Part shown: positions 15,221-23,511 of the stretch, piece by piece
Layout of the letters: each line of letters begins with the position of its first letter
Numbering within the stretch: position 1 is the stretch's first letter
From: Lentisphaeria bacterium
GTDB lineage: Bacteria; Verrucomicrobiota; Lentisphaeria; Oligosphaerales; Lenti-02
Length of the DNA: 24,444 nt
Direction: 5' to 3'
Assembly (NCBI GenBank): GCA_023145395.1
Contig: JAGLDW010000021.1
Location: 1 to 24,444 of the forward strand
Made by a program: the position numbers and the translations under genes
The notes under the pieces: model-generated
Seen by the model: the letters and a program-made list of their open reading frames with translations, nothing else
Told to the model about the DNA's origin: nothing
The model's database searches: none

Positions 15221-16269
15221 TTCTCTGCATCCTCTCGCGTTTCAGTCTTCGTTTTTGGGAAACGTCCGATTTGCAGTCGCAATTCGCGCCCCTCCCGGCC
15301 ATCGACGAGAAAGACTTCCTCCGCCCGCTCAAGCACTCTGCGGATGCTGTCGGCCCGCAACTCCCGGCGCATCGCGTCTCCGTTGATCTGGTACTGTTCC
15401 GCGAGCTTGGAGAACGTCTGCAGCCTCGCCTCCGCAGTCTGCACGCGGACGTTTTTCTCGACCCGTGCGATCGCCAGGATGCTGTCTCGTTTGCTTTCTG
15501 CGGCGTTGAGGATGGTCTGGCGGTAGGCTGTGGCTTCGCGAACGGCTCGGTCAGCTCGATTTCGCGCGACGATCTGGGCGTCGAAGGACTTCTTCACCTG
15601 CCTTGGCGCCCGAGGGCGTAGGACAAGCCGTGTGATCGAAACGCCTAGATCGAGAAAGGTCGCTGTCCTTTTCAAGCGTGCGGTTGCGCGGTCCGCAAGC
15701 TCCGCGGCGTTGAATAGAGACCGTTCCGCGCTCATCCCTCCCGCTGCCTGCACGACTGAGCTTCGTAGCACGCTTCGCAAAGCGCCTTCGGGATCCTGGT
15801 GCATTTCATGGAATCGAACCGGGTCCACAACGCGGTAGGAAAGTGTTGCCGAGCAGTGGACAATGTTCATGTCACCAGTCAGTGCGTAGCCATCGATTCC
15901 CGTGCGGAGTGTGGGAGAAACGGGCTGGTTCGGTTGCTTGGGCTCCGCATACAGGAATGCGGCGATTTCGATCGTTTTCTCGCGCATGGTCGAATAGGCT
16001 TTGAACTCGTCGATGGGGGGAGGGAGAACGAAGGCGAACTGTCCCGGTCCCAGTTCGCGCCGCAGACGCCCGAACCGGTACACTCGTCCCACTTCATGCT
16101 TCTTGACCACCACAAAACAACGGGTCAGGCTGACGGCGAGGAGCAGAATGACCAGGGCGATAGCTGCCTTCATGGCCAGGCCAAGCGCGCTCGACAGTGC
16201 CTTCATGCTGTTGGCCTGAGGCTCCCCCTTCCCATGCGGAGGAGCTGTCTGCGGAGTTGTGTTGTTCAC
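15217..16269 (-). CDS. HflK-like SPFH membrane protein
   Basis: A single-pass SPFH/prohibitin-family protein of 350 residues. A short N-terminal tail leads to one membrane helix (about residues 29-50, AAIALVILLLAVSL). The band-7 domain follows, beginning VVVKKHEVGRVYRFGRL. A charged helical region with NRADRAVREATAYRQTI and a C-terminal helix follow. HflK and HflC form a large cage that holds FtsH in E. coli, but no FtsH is nearby here. The ATG overlaps the stop of the HflC-like gene by 4 bp, and its own stop overlaps the P-type ATPase start by 4 bp. The HflK assignment rests on its pairing with the adjacent HflC-like gene; SPFH subfamilies are hard to separate by eye. Confidence 0.8.
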   Translation of the reverse strand: MNNTTPQTAPPHGKGEPQANSMKALSSALGLAMKAAIALVILLLAVSLTRCFVVVKKHEVGRVYRFGRLRRELGPGQFAFVLPPPIDEFKAYSTMREKTIEIAAFLYAEPKQPNQPVSPTLRTGIDGYALTGDMNIVHCSATLSYRVVDPVRFHEMHQDPEGALRSVLRSSVVQAAGGMSAERSLFNAAELADRATARLKRTATFLDLGVSITRLVLRPRAPRQVKKSFDAQIVARNRADRAVREATAYRQTILNAAESKRDSILAIARVEKNVRVQTAEARLQTFSKLAEQYQINGDAMRRELRADSIRRVLERAEEVFLVDGREGRELRLQIGRFPKTKTETREDAEK

Positions 16270-17222
16270 TTCGCTCCCCCGGGCTGTTTTCTGCCGGACA
16301 TCTTTTGCGGCGCGAGCAGATCGTACGGAGGCATGTCCCGATCGAGAATAACGGTGGTCTTGGTCTTGAGTGTCTTCTCCAGCGCCTCGAGCTTGCGCAG
16401 AAAGAGGGCGAAATCGGCCATTGCGGGGTCTTTCCGGAAGGTGGCGAATCGCTCGTATGCCTCGCTCTCGCCTCGCCCGCGGATGGCCATGGCCTCTGCC
16501 TCGGCCTGTTTGATCATCCCGCGGCTTTTTTCGTCTGCCTCGGTTCGAATGCCAGCTGCGTCCCGCTCTCCCTGCGCACGGATGCCTGCGGTGATGCTCT
16601 CGCGTTCGGCTTTCATGCGGTCGAAGACTGCCTGCGTCGTCGATTCAGGCAGTCCCAGATGCTGGAAGCCGATGACGTCCACCTCGATGCCATACTGTGC
16701 CGCCTCAGTCTGGATCCGCACCCGGATCACCTCCTCCACTCGAGCGACCCCCCCCTCGGAATCACCGGGGAGTTGCACGGAGAGAAGATCCTCGAGTTTG
16801 AGCGAACCCACGGTGTCGATCACCGCTTTGCCGACTAAGTTCGACAATCTTCGTCCTCCATCCTCGGTCCGGAAGGAAACCGTGTTGTAGAACCGCGCGG
16901 GATCACCGATGGACCAGGCTGCATAGAGCTGCACGACGATGCTGAGACCGTCTCCCGTAAGTGTCTCCAGGTAGTCGCTCTCAAAGAGCTGGCGCCGCTT
17001 GTCGAACCGGTAGACGCGCTGGAAGGGCCAAGGTGCCTTCATCTTCAAGCCCGGGTCGCTAACCACCGAGGGTGAGGGCCTGCCAAGAGTGGCGATCATC
17101 GCCGTCTCCGTGACGCGAACCTGATACAGACATGTGCAGAGAACGAAAACGAGGGCGAAGGCCAGCACGGCCGCAGTGACCGCTCCGTTCCGTCCCCTCG
17201 GAGAATTGGCGTTCATGTTCAT
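16266..17222 (-). CDS. HflC-like SPFH membrane protein
   Basis: A 318-residue SPFH protein with one membrane helix (about residues 14-36). The band-7 domain starts QVRVTETAMIATLGRP and contains GLKMKAPWPFQRVYRFDKR, a typical HflC signature. A long coiled region with GERDAAGIRTEADE and AEAMAIRGRGESEA follows, as in HflC proteins. ATG 17222 is chosen because AGGAG lies 4 nt upstream; the ATG at 17216 and a GTG at 17240 are alternatives. A 52-bp gap separates it from the polytopic SPFH gene. Its stop overlaps the HflK-like start by 4 bp, so the two are probably made together and co-assemble. Confidence 0.85.
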   Translation of the reverse strand: MNMNANSPRGRNGAVTAAVLAFALVFVLCTCLYQVRVTETAMIATLGRPSPSVVSDPGLKMKAPWPFQRVYRFDKRRQLFESDYLETLTGDGLSIVVQLYAAWSIGDPARFYNTVSFRTEDGGRRLSNLVGKAVIDTVGSLKLEDLLSVQLPGDSEGGVARVEEVIRVRIQTEAAQYGIEVDVIGFQHLGLPESTTQAVFDRMKAERESITAGIRAQGERDAAGIRTEADEKSRGMIKQAEAEAMAIRGRGESEAYERFATFRKDPAMADFALFLRKLEALEKTLKTKTTVILDRDMPPYDLLAPQKMSGRKQPGGAK

Positions 17223-17274
17223 GATGCTCCTGATTCTCACATTTTGGGTTTCAAATTGTTGATTTCAGAGTGCA

Positions 17275-19143
17275 TTATTCTGGTTTGTTGTCGCTGATCG
17301 GGATGTCCAGCAATTCCGGACCAACACTGCTCTTCAAGTCCAAAATCATAGTCTGGGTCTTGAGATCTGTGGCGACGACGATCTTTCTCGCTCGGTGCAG
17401 CGCAGCCTCCAGGCGGTCTAGATAGCTGAATGATTTGTAGATGCGTGGCGTGTTCAGGAAGCATTGGTAGCGAGCCTCGAAAGCGTCCGCGAATCCCCTG
17501 GCGTAGCTGGTGCGGGCCATGGCTTCGGCGCGGGCGACGGCAATGATCTTCTTTGCCTTCGCCTCCATTTCCGGTAGCGTCTCGTTGGCGTATTTTTGGG
17601 CCTCCAGGCGTGCGGTAATGCGTTGTTGTCGTTCCATGCTCACCTGCTGGAAAGCGGCGACGACCGGTGCGGGTGGCTGCAGGCGCCCGAAACCAACGGA
17701 CACGACGCGCACCCCCATGTTCACGCACTTTTTCTGGAGTTCACGGGTGATTTCGTCTTCGGCCAGGGCGCGGTCGGCTGTGAGCAGGGAGAGTGCATCG
17801 TGTTCCGCGAGATAGGCGAGCAGCTCCCGCCGTCCCAGCCGCCTTATGTGCTCGTCTGTATCCGCATATCGGTGGAAGAAGAGAAAGGGGTCGGAGATGC
17901 TGTAGTGGAGCCAGAGGCGCGCCGCGAGCAAGTTTGCCGGTGGAACTCCGATTCCCACGTGATCGTTCTTCCTAGGCGCTGCCGATGCGTCCGGTGTGAG
18001 ATACAATCCTTTGCGTGCAGGGATGTTGCGCCACAGTCCCTGCGGGCCGGTGGAATCGGTCGTGTTGCCACCGGGTATGCCGACGGCAAGGACACGCAGG
18101 CGTTGAGGAGAGAATCGTTTCACTGACTGGACGGGCCAGGGCCAGGTGAAGTGGGCGCCGGGCTCGAGAAGCTGGCTGGCTGGCTTTCCGAAGGTGGAGA
18201 CAATGGCCTGTTCCCCGGGATTGACGACCGTGAGACAGGAGGCGCCGACAAGAATGGCGAGGGTGAGCAGAACAAGGGGCGCCACGACTCGCCCGGCGAC
18301 ACGCAGAGTGCCGCCCTGCACCAAGTCCAGTCCGAATTGGTAGTTGATCAGATCGAGAACACCTGCCATGGCGCCGGGGTGGACGAGGGGCCTGCAGATG
18401 CCCGAAGCATACACGGCCACCCCTGTTCTCCGTCTTTTCTTCGAGCGGTAGAACCAGGCTATGGAGCGCAGTGCAAGCTCGAGAACCAGCAGACCGAGCA
18501 GTGCGGCCAGAACGCGTGTCCGGATCTGCGGGGATGCGTCGGCCATTCGGGTTTCCGTGCGTCCAGCCAGAATCTGTGCCAACCCCAGCAGGCCGGTCGC
18601 TCCCGTGTACACGGCCAGCAGGATCGCATTGGCAGCCGGTGCTTCGAGGAGGCGGTCCGAGGACTCTTCGGCGAGTCCCCCCACGTAGCGCGCCACGAGA
18701 AAAAAGACCAGTGTCAGCACTAGGCAGAGAGCCACTCCCGGCATCTGCGCGGGGGCGGGCATGAGTGTGCCACCCCAGCGCCAGAGCCAGAGGCATTCCG
18801 CAGCGATGGCTAGGGCAGCGCCGAACGTCGCGGCGGGAAGAGCCCAGGATTCCGCCTGGCGCAGGGCGCGCGCACGCTCACCCTCCAGCGTGGAATCCTC
18901 CTCGAACAATGCTTTCTCCGATGTGGGGCCCGCATCTTGTGCTTCTCGGTTTGCGGCGGATCTCAGGCGACAGTGGAGAAATGCGAGAAGAAGGAGTGCC
19001 GCATGCGTCAGCAGGGCGCCAGCAAGTGCGCGGAACGATGGCATGCCAAGCGCGTGGCCCGCCGCTAGAACCACGCACGCGCAGACAACGACCAGCGCGG
19101 AGAGCACGCCACATATTCGTTCGCCAGCATGCTGTTTGATCAT
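17275..19143 (-). CDS. Polytopic SPFH protein: seven helices plus band-7 domain
   Basis: A 622-residue membrane protein. Predicted helices are near 11-30, 38-58, 101-121, 135-152, 169-193, 210-230 and 284-305. The last leads straight into a band-7 domain (TVVNPGEQAIVSTFGKPA, then AHFTWPWPVQSVKRF). A helical region follows with SMERQQRITARLEAQKYAN and AKKIIAVARAEAMA, as in HflK. Ordinary HflK/HflC proteins have one helix, so the six-helix N-terminal domain is an addition of unknown role. It may bind the neighbouring transporters. The segment STLEGERARALRQ near residue 85 resembles the repeat tail of the ABC ATPase. Its ATG overlaps the permease stop by 4 bp (ATGA). Confidence 0.85.
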   Translation of the reverse strand: MIKQHAGERICGVLSALVVVCACVVLAAGHALGMPSFRALAGALLTHAALLLLAFLHCRLRSAANREAQDAGPTSEKALFEEDSTLEGERARALRQAESWALPAATFGAALAIAAECLWLWRWGGTLMPAPAQMPGVALCLVLTLVFFLVARYVGGLAEESSDRLLEAPAANAILLAVYTGATGLLGLAQILAGRTETRMADASPQIRTRVLAALLGLLVLELALRSIAWFYRSKKRRRTGVAVYASGICRPLVHPGAMAGVLDLINYQFGLDLVQGGTLRVAGRVVAPLVLLTLAILVGASCLTVVNPGEQAIVSTFGKPASQLLEPGAHFTWPWPVQSVKRFSPQRLRVLAVGIPGGNTTDSTGPQGLWRNIPARKGLYLTPDASAAPRKNDHVGIGVPPANLLAARLWLHYSISDPFLFFHRYADTDEHIRRLGRRELLAYLAEHDALSLLTADRALAEDEITRELQKKCVNMGVRVVSVGFGRLQPPAPVVAAFQQVSMERQQRITARLEAQKYANETLPEMEAKAKKIIAVARAEAMARTSYARGFADAFEARYQCFLNTPRIYKSFSYLDRLEAALHRARKIVVATDLKTQTMILDLKSSVGPELLDIPISDNKPE

Positions 19144-20093
19144 GCCTGCACCTCCAGTTCCCGACGCCCGAAGGCGCGTGCGGCGGCCAGAAGAGCCAAA
19201 GTGGTGTACAAGCCGGCGTGGATGGCACTGTGCGCCAGAGTCGCCGTCGGCACTGTTTTTCCTTCAGCCAGTCGGTCGCTTATCCAAAAGAGTTGCCAGT
19301 TTGGCAGGAGCGCTCTGCCGGCCGCCAGCGCCCATCCTGATGGAAGCGCCACCGTCAGGAACGAGTCGGAGAGCAGACCGCCGAAGAAAAGGAGAACGCA
19401 CGCGCCGAGGAGCATGCCCGTGTCGAACAGTACTGCGGCCAACACCGCCAAGCTAGAAAAGATAGCCAAGGCGAACACGATCATCAAGCTGGCCTGTGCA
19501 GTCTTCCAGTCTACGGTCCCCGCAGTGCGCAGTGACACGGACAGGAGGAACGTGAGGAGGAAGGTCGCGGCGAGCGTCACGTTGGCTGACCAGACAAAAG
19601 TGCCTCCGAACACGTACTGCTTGATACCCACCAGCGCGAGGGAGCCGATGACGGCGGCTCCGTAGAGCGCAAGGCCGATGGTGTCAAGGTGGTTTTCGTT
19701 GGATGTGATGGCCGTAAGCCAGAGGCAGGCGCCTGTGGCGGTGACCTGAATGAGGAGAACGCCTGCATAGAGCCCCCACCATTTTCCGACGATGTAGGCG
19801 AGGCTGCTGACGGGACGGCTCATCATGATAGCCGCCGCGCCTTCCCGGATGTCTTCCGTAATGGCCTGGGAGGCGCCGAAAGCACTGCCGAGACAGCCCG
19901 CAATCAAGCACAGTGCCAAGCTCTGGTCCCGGATCAGCCGCAAGTGCTCTCCAAAGGAGAAGAAGGGGAGGCAGGCAAGGAGGAGTCCGCAAGCTAGCAG
20001 CATGAGCTGAAGGATAAGCGAAAAAGGCGTTCCCAAGCTCACCAAGGCGGTGTTCCTGCCAATCGCCAGGCTTTGTTTGAAGCGGAAGGACAT
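19140..20093 (-). CDS. ABC-2 type transporter permease
   Basis: An integral membrane protein of 317 residues with about six helices, the usual size for an ABC-2 (NatB/GldF-like) permease. The pattern after the second helix (AITEDIREGAAAIMMSRPVSSLAYIVGKW, given here only by its ends) is characteristic: an acidic and basic coupling loop followed by RPVS and a GKW helix. It likely pairs with the ATPase at 12103-13326 at the other end of the run. The substrate is unknown; family members move ions, antibiotics or envelope components. Its stop overlaps the start of the polytopic SPFH gene by 4 bp. A weak AGAG precedes ATG 20093. Confidence 0.82.
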   Translation of the reverse strand: MSFRFKQSLAIGRNTALVSLGTPFSLILQLMLLACGLLLACLPFFSFGEHLRLIRDQSLALCLIAGCLGSAFGASQAITEDIREGAAAIMMSRPVSSLAYIVGKWWGLYAGVLLIQVTATGACLWLTAITSNENHLDTIGLALYGAAVIGSLALVGIKQYVFGGTFVWSANVTLAATFLLTFLLSVSLRTAGTVDWKTAQASLMIVFALAIFSSLAVLAAVLFDTGMLLGACVLLFFGGLLSDSFLTVALPSGWALAAGRALLPNWQLFWISDRLAEGKTVPTATLAHSAIHAGLYTTLALLAAARAFGRRELEVQA

Positions 20094-20193
20094 TGCTATT
20101 CTCTACTCTTTCACCTTTCGATGGTTGTCTTTGCTCCCCTGCCATCGGGGGCAGGACGGCCAAGGCACGGGGTAAACGTACAGCCCCAAAAGC
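20094..20193. other. Short spacer with a hairpin inside the minus-strand run
   Basis: This 100-bp gap separates the sensor-like gene from the ABC permease gene. CCTGCC (20138-20143) pairs with GGCAGG (20150-20155) around a 6-nt loop. No T run follows on the minus strand. It may hold an internal promoter or attenuator for the SPFH-transporter genes, but neither is clear. Confidence 0.35.
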
Positions 20194-20931
20194 CTACAGC
20201 CTATCGGTTTCGTCCTTTGGTCCCTCGATTTGGCACAGGGTGATCACCATGCCCGCCAAGTCCGCCTCTTCGTTTTTCGAGCATCGATGGATGCGGTGTT
20301 GGATTCGACCTGCTTGGAGCGTGTTCTCCCCAGAGCGGATGGCCGTGCCAAGGGCTTCTGTGATCTGCGCCCCCTGGGCACCGGTCAGGAGAGCTCGCGC
20401 GGTGTGGTTGGCGAGCAACACGCCACCGCCCTGGTCCACCATCAAGGCTGGCGCTTTGAAGGTTTCGATCAATGCCACCGCCTGCCGATGAACCACGCCA
20501 GAGGACCTTTGGCTTTCGTCTCGCATTTGCGCGAAGCTTTCCGCAAGCCGATTGCAGGATCGCGCGAGCAAATCGATTCTCGGGCTTGTCTGTATGGAGA
20601 GGCGGTCCATCCCCTGCATACGTGGAATCTGATCCATGTACGCCTGGAGGCGTTCCAGAGGGTGGTAGATATGAGACATGATGCGGTAGTAGAAGAGGAG
20701 CGAACAGAAGATGCCGATGGAAGACAGTACAATTGCGAGAACGACATACCGCCTGGTCACGACCAGTAGGGCGAGCATGCGTTGGTGCAGCTCGCGACTT
20801 GGAGCCGCAGCGATGCCTTCCGCAATGATCTCGCCGAAATGGTGGAAGCCAGTCACGGAAACCAAGCCAGTTCCCACCAATGTGACTACCATTAGAACCA
20901 TCACGAACTCGGGGGTGAGACGTTGACGCAT
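20194..20931 (-). CDS. Membrane HAMP/PAS sensor-like protein without output domain
   Basis: A 245-residue protein. Helices near 8-28 and 61-82 flank a short external segment of about 30 residues. A HAMP-like linker follows (SHIYHPLERLQAYMDQI, then a helix with LARSCNRLAESFAQM). The C-terminal domain looks like PAS: ALMVDQGGGVLLANHTARALL. The sequence then ends; there is no histidine kinase, cyclase or methyl-accepting domain. ATG 20931 has GGGAGAG 8 nt upstream; a GTG at 20982 is in frame but lacks a ribosome binding site. It lies 98 bp after the phosphoglycerate mutase gene and 100 bp before the ABC permease gene, probably as the first gene of the SPFH-transporter run. It may signal by direct protein contact. 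Confidence 0.7.
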   Translation of the reverse strand: MRQRLTPEFVMVLMVVTLVGTGLVSVTGFHHFGEIIAEGIAAAPSRELHQRMLALLVVTRRYVVLAIVLSSIGIFCSLLFYYRIMSHIYHPLERLQAYMDQIPRMQGMDRLSIQTSPRIDLLARSCNRLAESFAQMRDESQRSSGVVHRQAVALIETFKAPALMVDQGGGVLLANHTARALLTGAQGAQITEALGTAIRSGENTLQAGRIQHRIHRCSKNEEADLAGMVITLCQIEGPKDETDRL

Positions 20932-21029
20932 TCTCCCAGCTCTCCCATGCAATGTGTTTTGCCACTTCGTCCCCACTGGCACAAGGCCTGTGAGGGCACA
21001 AGATCGCCGAACTCCATCTTCTGCAAGCG

Positions 21030-22685
21030 TTATCGCATTGGCTTGATCACACTTGGATCATAGTCGTCGGGCGCTTCGAAGCCGAGGAGATTCATGCAGG
21101 TGGCGGCCAGGCTGCTGACGCCCAGTCCTTCGGGGAGATCGAGGCTGTAGTCCTGCGCGTACTGCGGGTCGTAGACGATGCAGGGCACCGGGTTGAGAGA
21201 GTGGGCGGTCTTCACCTTGGGACGCCCATTCTCTGTCTTCACTGCGCCCGTCTTCTTGTCGTGTTCGACCATGTCGTCGGCATTGCCGTGATCCGCGCTA
21301 ACCACCATCACGCCTCCGAGCTTTTCAATGGCTGTCTTCAGTCTGGCGAGGCAAAGATCGACGGTCTCCACGGCGATCTGCGTCGCTTGATAGACTCCCG
21401 TGTGTCCGACCATGTCGCCATTGGGGAAGTTCAGGCGGATGAAGTCGTACTTCTCCGAAGCGAGCGCCTCGAGCACGGCGTCGGTGACTTCCGCGGCTTT
21501 CATCCAGGGGCGTTGCTCGAAGGGAATGACATCCGAGGGGATCTCCACATAGTTCTCGAGCTTGTCGCAGATTTTTCCGGAGCGGTTCCCGTTGAAGAAG
21601 TAGGTGACATGCCCGAACTTCTGCGTCTCGCTGATCGCCATGGAGCGTATGCCTTCCTGGCAGAGGAACTCCGATAGGGTGCGGTCGATGGCGGGGGGAG
21701 ACACGAGATATTTTGCGGGAATGTGCAGGTCGCCATCGTACTCCATCATCCCGGCATAGAGGACCTTGGGCTTGCGACCCCGATCGAAGTACTCGAAGGC
21801 TTCGTCTTCGAAGGCCTTCGAAATCTCGATGGAGCGATCTCCGCGGAAGTTGAAATAGACAAGCGAATCGCCGTCCTCGACGGTGCCGATAGGACAGCCA
21901 TCCTCCGCGATGACAAAGGGGTCGAGATCCTGATCAATCGCCCCCGTCTCGCTGCGCAGCGTCTCGACCGCCTCGTGTGCGCAGGCGAACTGGCGTCCTT
22001 TTCCCTGGACATGGGTCTCCCAGCCCAGGCGCACCATGTCCCAGTTTGCCCCATAGCGGTCCATGGTGATGCGCATGCGTCCGCCTCCGGAGGCGATGCG
22101 GGCGTCGAAGATCCCCTCCTCGCTGCATTCTGCCAGGAAAGTCTCGAAGGGGTCGATGTACTCCAGGGCGCTGGTTTCACCCACGTCCCTGCCGTCGAGG
22201 AGCGTATGCACGCGGATTTTCGTCACCCCGTCGGCCTTGGCTTGGATGATCATGGCTTTCAGGTGGTCCATATGGCTGTGCACATTGCCGTCGGAGAACA
22301 GCCCGAGGAAGTGGAGGGTGGAGTGGTTCGCAGTGCAGTTCTGGCATAGCTCCTGCCAAGTTGGCTGGGCAAACATGGCGCCGGACGCGATGGAGGCACC
22401 CACGAGTTTGGCACCCTGTGCGAACACGCGTCCCGAGCCAATGGCGTTGTGTCCGACTTCGCTGTTGCCCATGTCCTCGTCGCTGGGCAGGCCGACAGCG
22501 AGACCGTGGGCTGCGAGAGGCGTGTTTGGGGAGTTGGCGGAAAGCCAGTCCAGGGTTGGGGTCAGCGCGCTTCGGACCGCGTCTCCCGCCTCGTGTTTTC
22601 CATACCCGACACCATCCATGATCACGAGAAGGAGGGGCCCAGGTCTTCCCTTGTACCAGTTCGCTTTCTTCAACCGCTCGGGCAT
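21030..22685 (-). CDS. gpmI: 2,3-bisphosphoglycerate-independent phosphoglycerate mutase
   Basis: Interconverts 3- and 2-phosphoglycerate in glycolysis and gluconeogenesis, using manganese and a phosphoserine intermediate. The N-terminal metal Asp is D24 in IMDGVGYG, and the phosphorylated serine is S75 in MGNSEVGHNAIGSGR. Further family motifs are LLDGRDV, FNFRGDRS, NFPNGDMVGHTG and VSADHGNAD. The 551 residues are about 40 longer than the E. coli or Bacillus enzyme, from small loop insertions and a longer N-terminus. ATG 22685 has AAGGAGT about 8 nt upstream. A housekeeping gene with no clear tie to its neighbours; no terminator was seen between it and the sensor-like gene downstream. Confidence 0.96.
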   Translation of the reverse strand: MPERLKKANWYKGRPGPLLLVIMDGVGYGKHEAGDAVRSALTPTLDWLSANSPNTPLAAHGLAVGLPSDEDMGNSEVGHNAIGSGRVFAQGAKLVGASIASGAMFAQPTWQELCQNCTANHSTLHFLGLFSDGNVHSHMDHLKAMIIQAKADGVTKIRVHTLLDGRDVGETSALEYIDPFETFLAECSEEGIFDARIASGGGRMRITMDRYGANWDMVRLGWETHVQGKGRQFACAHEAVETLRSETGAIDQDLDPFVIAEDGCPIGTVEDGDSLVYFNFRGDRSIEISKAFEDEAFEYFDRGRKPKVLYAGMMEYDGDLHIPAKYLVSPPAIDRTLSEFLCQEGIRSMAISETQKFGHVTYFFNGNRSGKICDKLENYVEIPSDVIPFEQRPWMKAAEVTDAVLEALASEKYDFIRLNFPNGDMVGHTGVYQATQIAVETVDLCLARLKTAIEKLGGVMVVSADHGNADDMVEHDKKTGAVKTENGRPKVKTAHSLNPVPCIVYDPQYAQDYSLDLPEGLGVSSLAATCMNLLGFEAPDDYDPSVIKPMR

Positions 22686-22928
22686 CGTGCAGACTCCTTA
22701 GGAAAACTTCTGAAAAAAAGGAAGTCCGACGAGTTGAACGCGCCGGACAAATCAAACATGCCGTCGTGTTTCAGGCGGCTTTTTGACTACTGAGTTCTCT
22801 TCTCACCACAAAGCCACGAAGAGAAGAGAATCTCTTTATGTGATTTTAGCCTTTTGGCCGCCTATTTCAGGTGCCATCAGAACGGAGGCATCATCTTCCG
22901 GTAGCAATTCAACTACTTTTGGGTGTCG
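22686..22928. other. AT-richer spacer upstream of gpmI
   Basis: No gene is seen in these 243 bp. They are more AT-rich than the rest of the window and must hold the end of the small exported-protein transcript and the gpmI start signals. A hairpin at 22795-22830 is listed separately. No confident promoter was found. Confidence 0.5.
22795..22830. repeat. Hairpin carrying a CACAAAGCCACGAAG-type intergenic repeat
   Basis: TTCTCTTCTC (22795-22804) pairs perfectly with GAGAAGAGAA (22821-22830). The loop holds ACCACAAAGCCACGAA. Sequences of the form CACAAAG-CACGAAG recur between genes in many environmental bacterial genomes, including PVC members, so this may be one copy of that dispersed repeat. 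That link is from memory and not checked. No T run follows on the minus strand, so terminator function is uncertain. Confidence 0.5.
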
Positions 22929-23507
22929 CTAGTTTGCTGTTGCGAGCGGAGGACGCTGGCCCTTCATAAGCATCTCGGCATCCTTTTTAGAGAGTGGTGC
23001 CTTCTCCAGTTCCTGGGGTGTGAACCAGTTTCGCCTCGGTCGTTTACCAGTGAGATTGATAATCCGTCTCTCAACTTTGAGCACCTCTGTGAAACCCTTT
23101 TTCATCGCCTCGACATCAAGCTTCTTGTAGGCCTTGACGATGTAGATATTCTGCTTGGAATAGTAGCGGTAGCAGACGGCCAGTTTCTCATATTTCTTGG
23201 CTTTCTCCTCCTTGCGGCGCGCGCTGGCTTTGTCGGCAACCGCGTCGAGCTTGTCCGCCATATCCAGATTCTCCTGGGCCTGTTTTGCGTTTCCTTTGGC
23301 GATGGCGGCATAGCTGGCCTTCACCAGGTCGGTGACGCTCATGTTCGTCTTTGCCGCTCGCTGGACCATCCGGACGAGGCGGATCTTCTCCTTGGCCATC
23401 GCCTGCAGGCGTTTCTGGGCGGGTGTTGCCTCCTTTGCGGCTCTTGCGGCAAAAGAACACAGTACAATTAGAAGGAGAGCAACAAGGATGTGGCGTTGGC
23501 GATGCAT
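22929..23507 (-). CDS. Small lysine-rich exported protein of unknown function
   Basis: A 192-residue protein I do not recognise. Residues 1-24 are a clear signal peptide (MHRQRHILVALLLIVLC, with cleavage near ARAA). The mature part is rich in Lys and Ala, with no cysteines expected to form pairs, and is predicted to be mainly helical or coiled coil (KASARRKEEKAKKYEKL and similar). ATG 23507 is chosen for the signal peptide; the open frame upstream is shadow of the previous gene. It begins 4 nt after the stop of the large protein to its right, so the two are almost certainly co-transcribed and may work together at the cell surface. Confidence 0.75.
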   Translation of the reverse strand: MHRQRHILVALLLIVLCSFAARAAKEATPAQKRLQAMAKEKIRLVRMVQRAAKTNMSVTDLVKASYAAIAKGNAKQAQENLDMADKLDAVADKASARRKEEKAKKYEKLAVCYRYYSKQNIYIVKAYKKLDVEAMKKGFTEVLKVERRIINLTGKRPRRNWFTPQELEKAPLSKKDAEMLMKGQRPPLATAN

Positions 23508-23511
23508 GACT

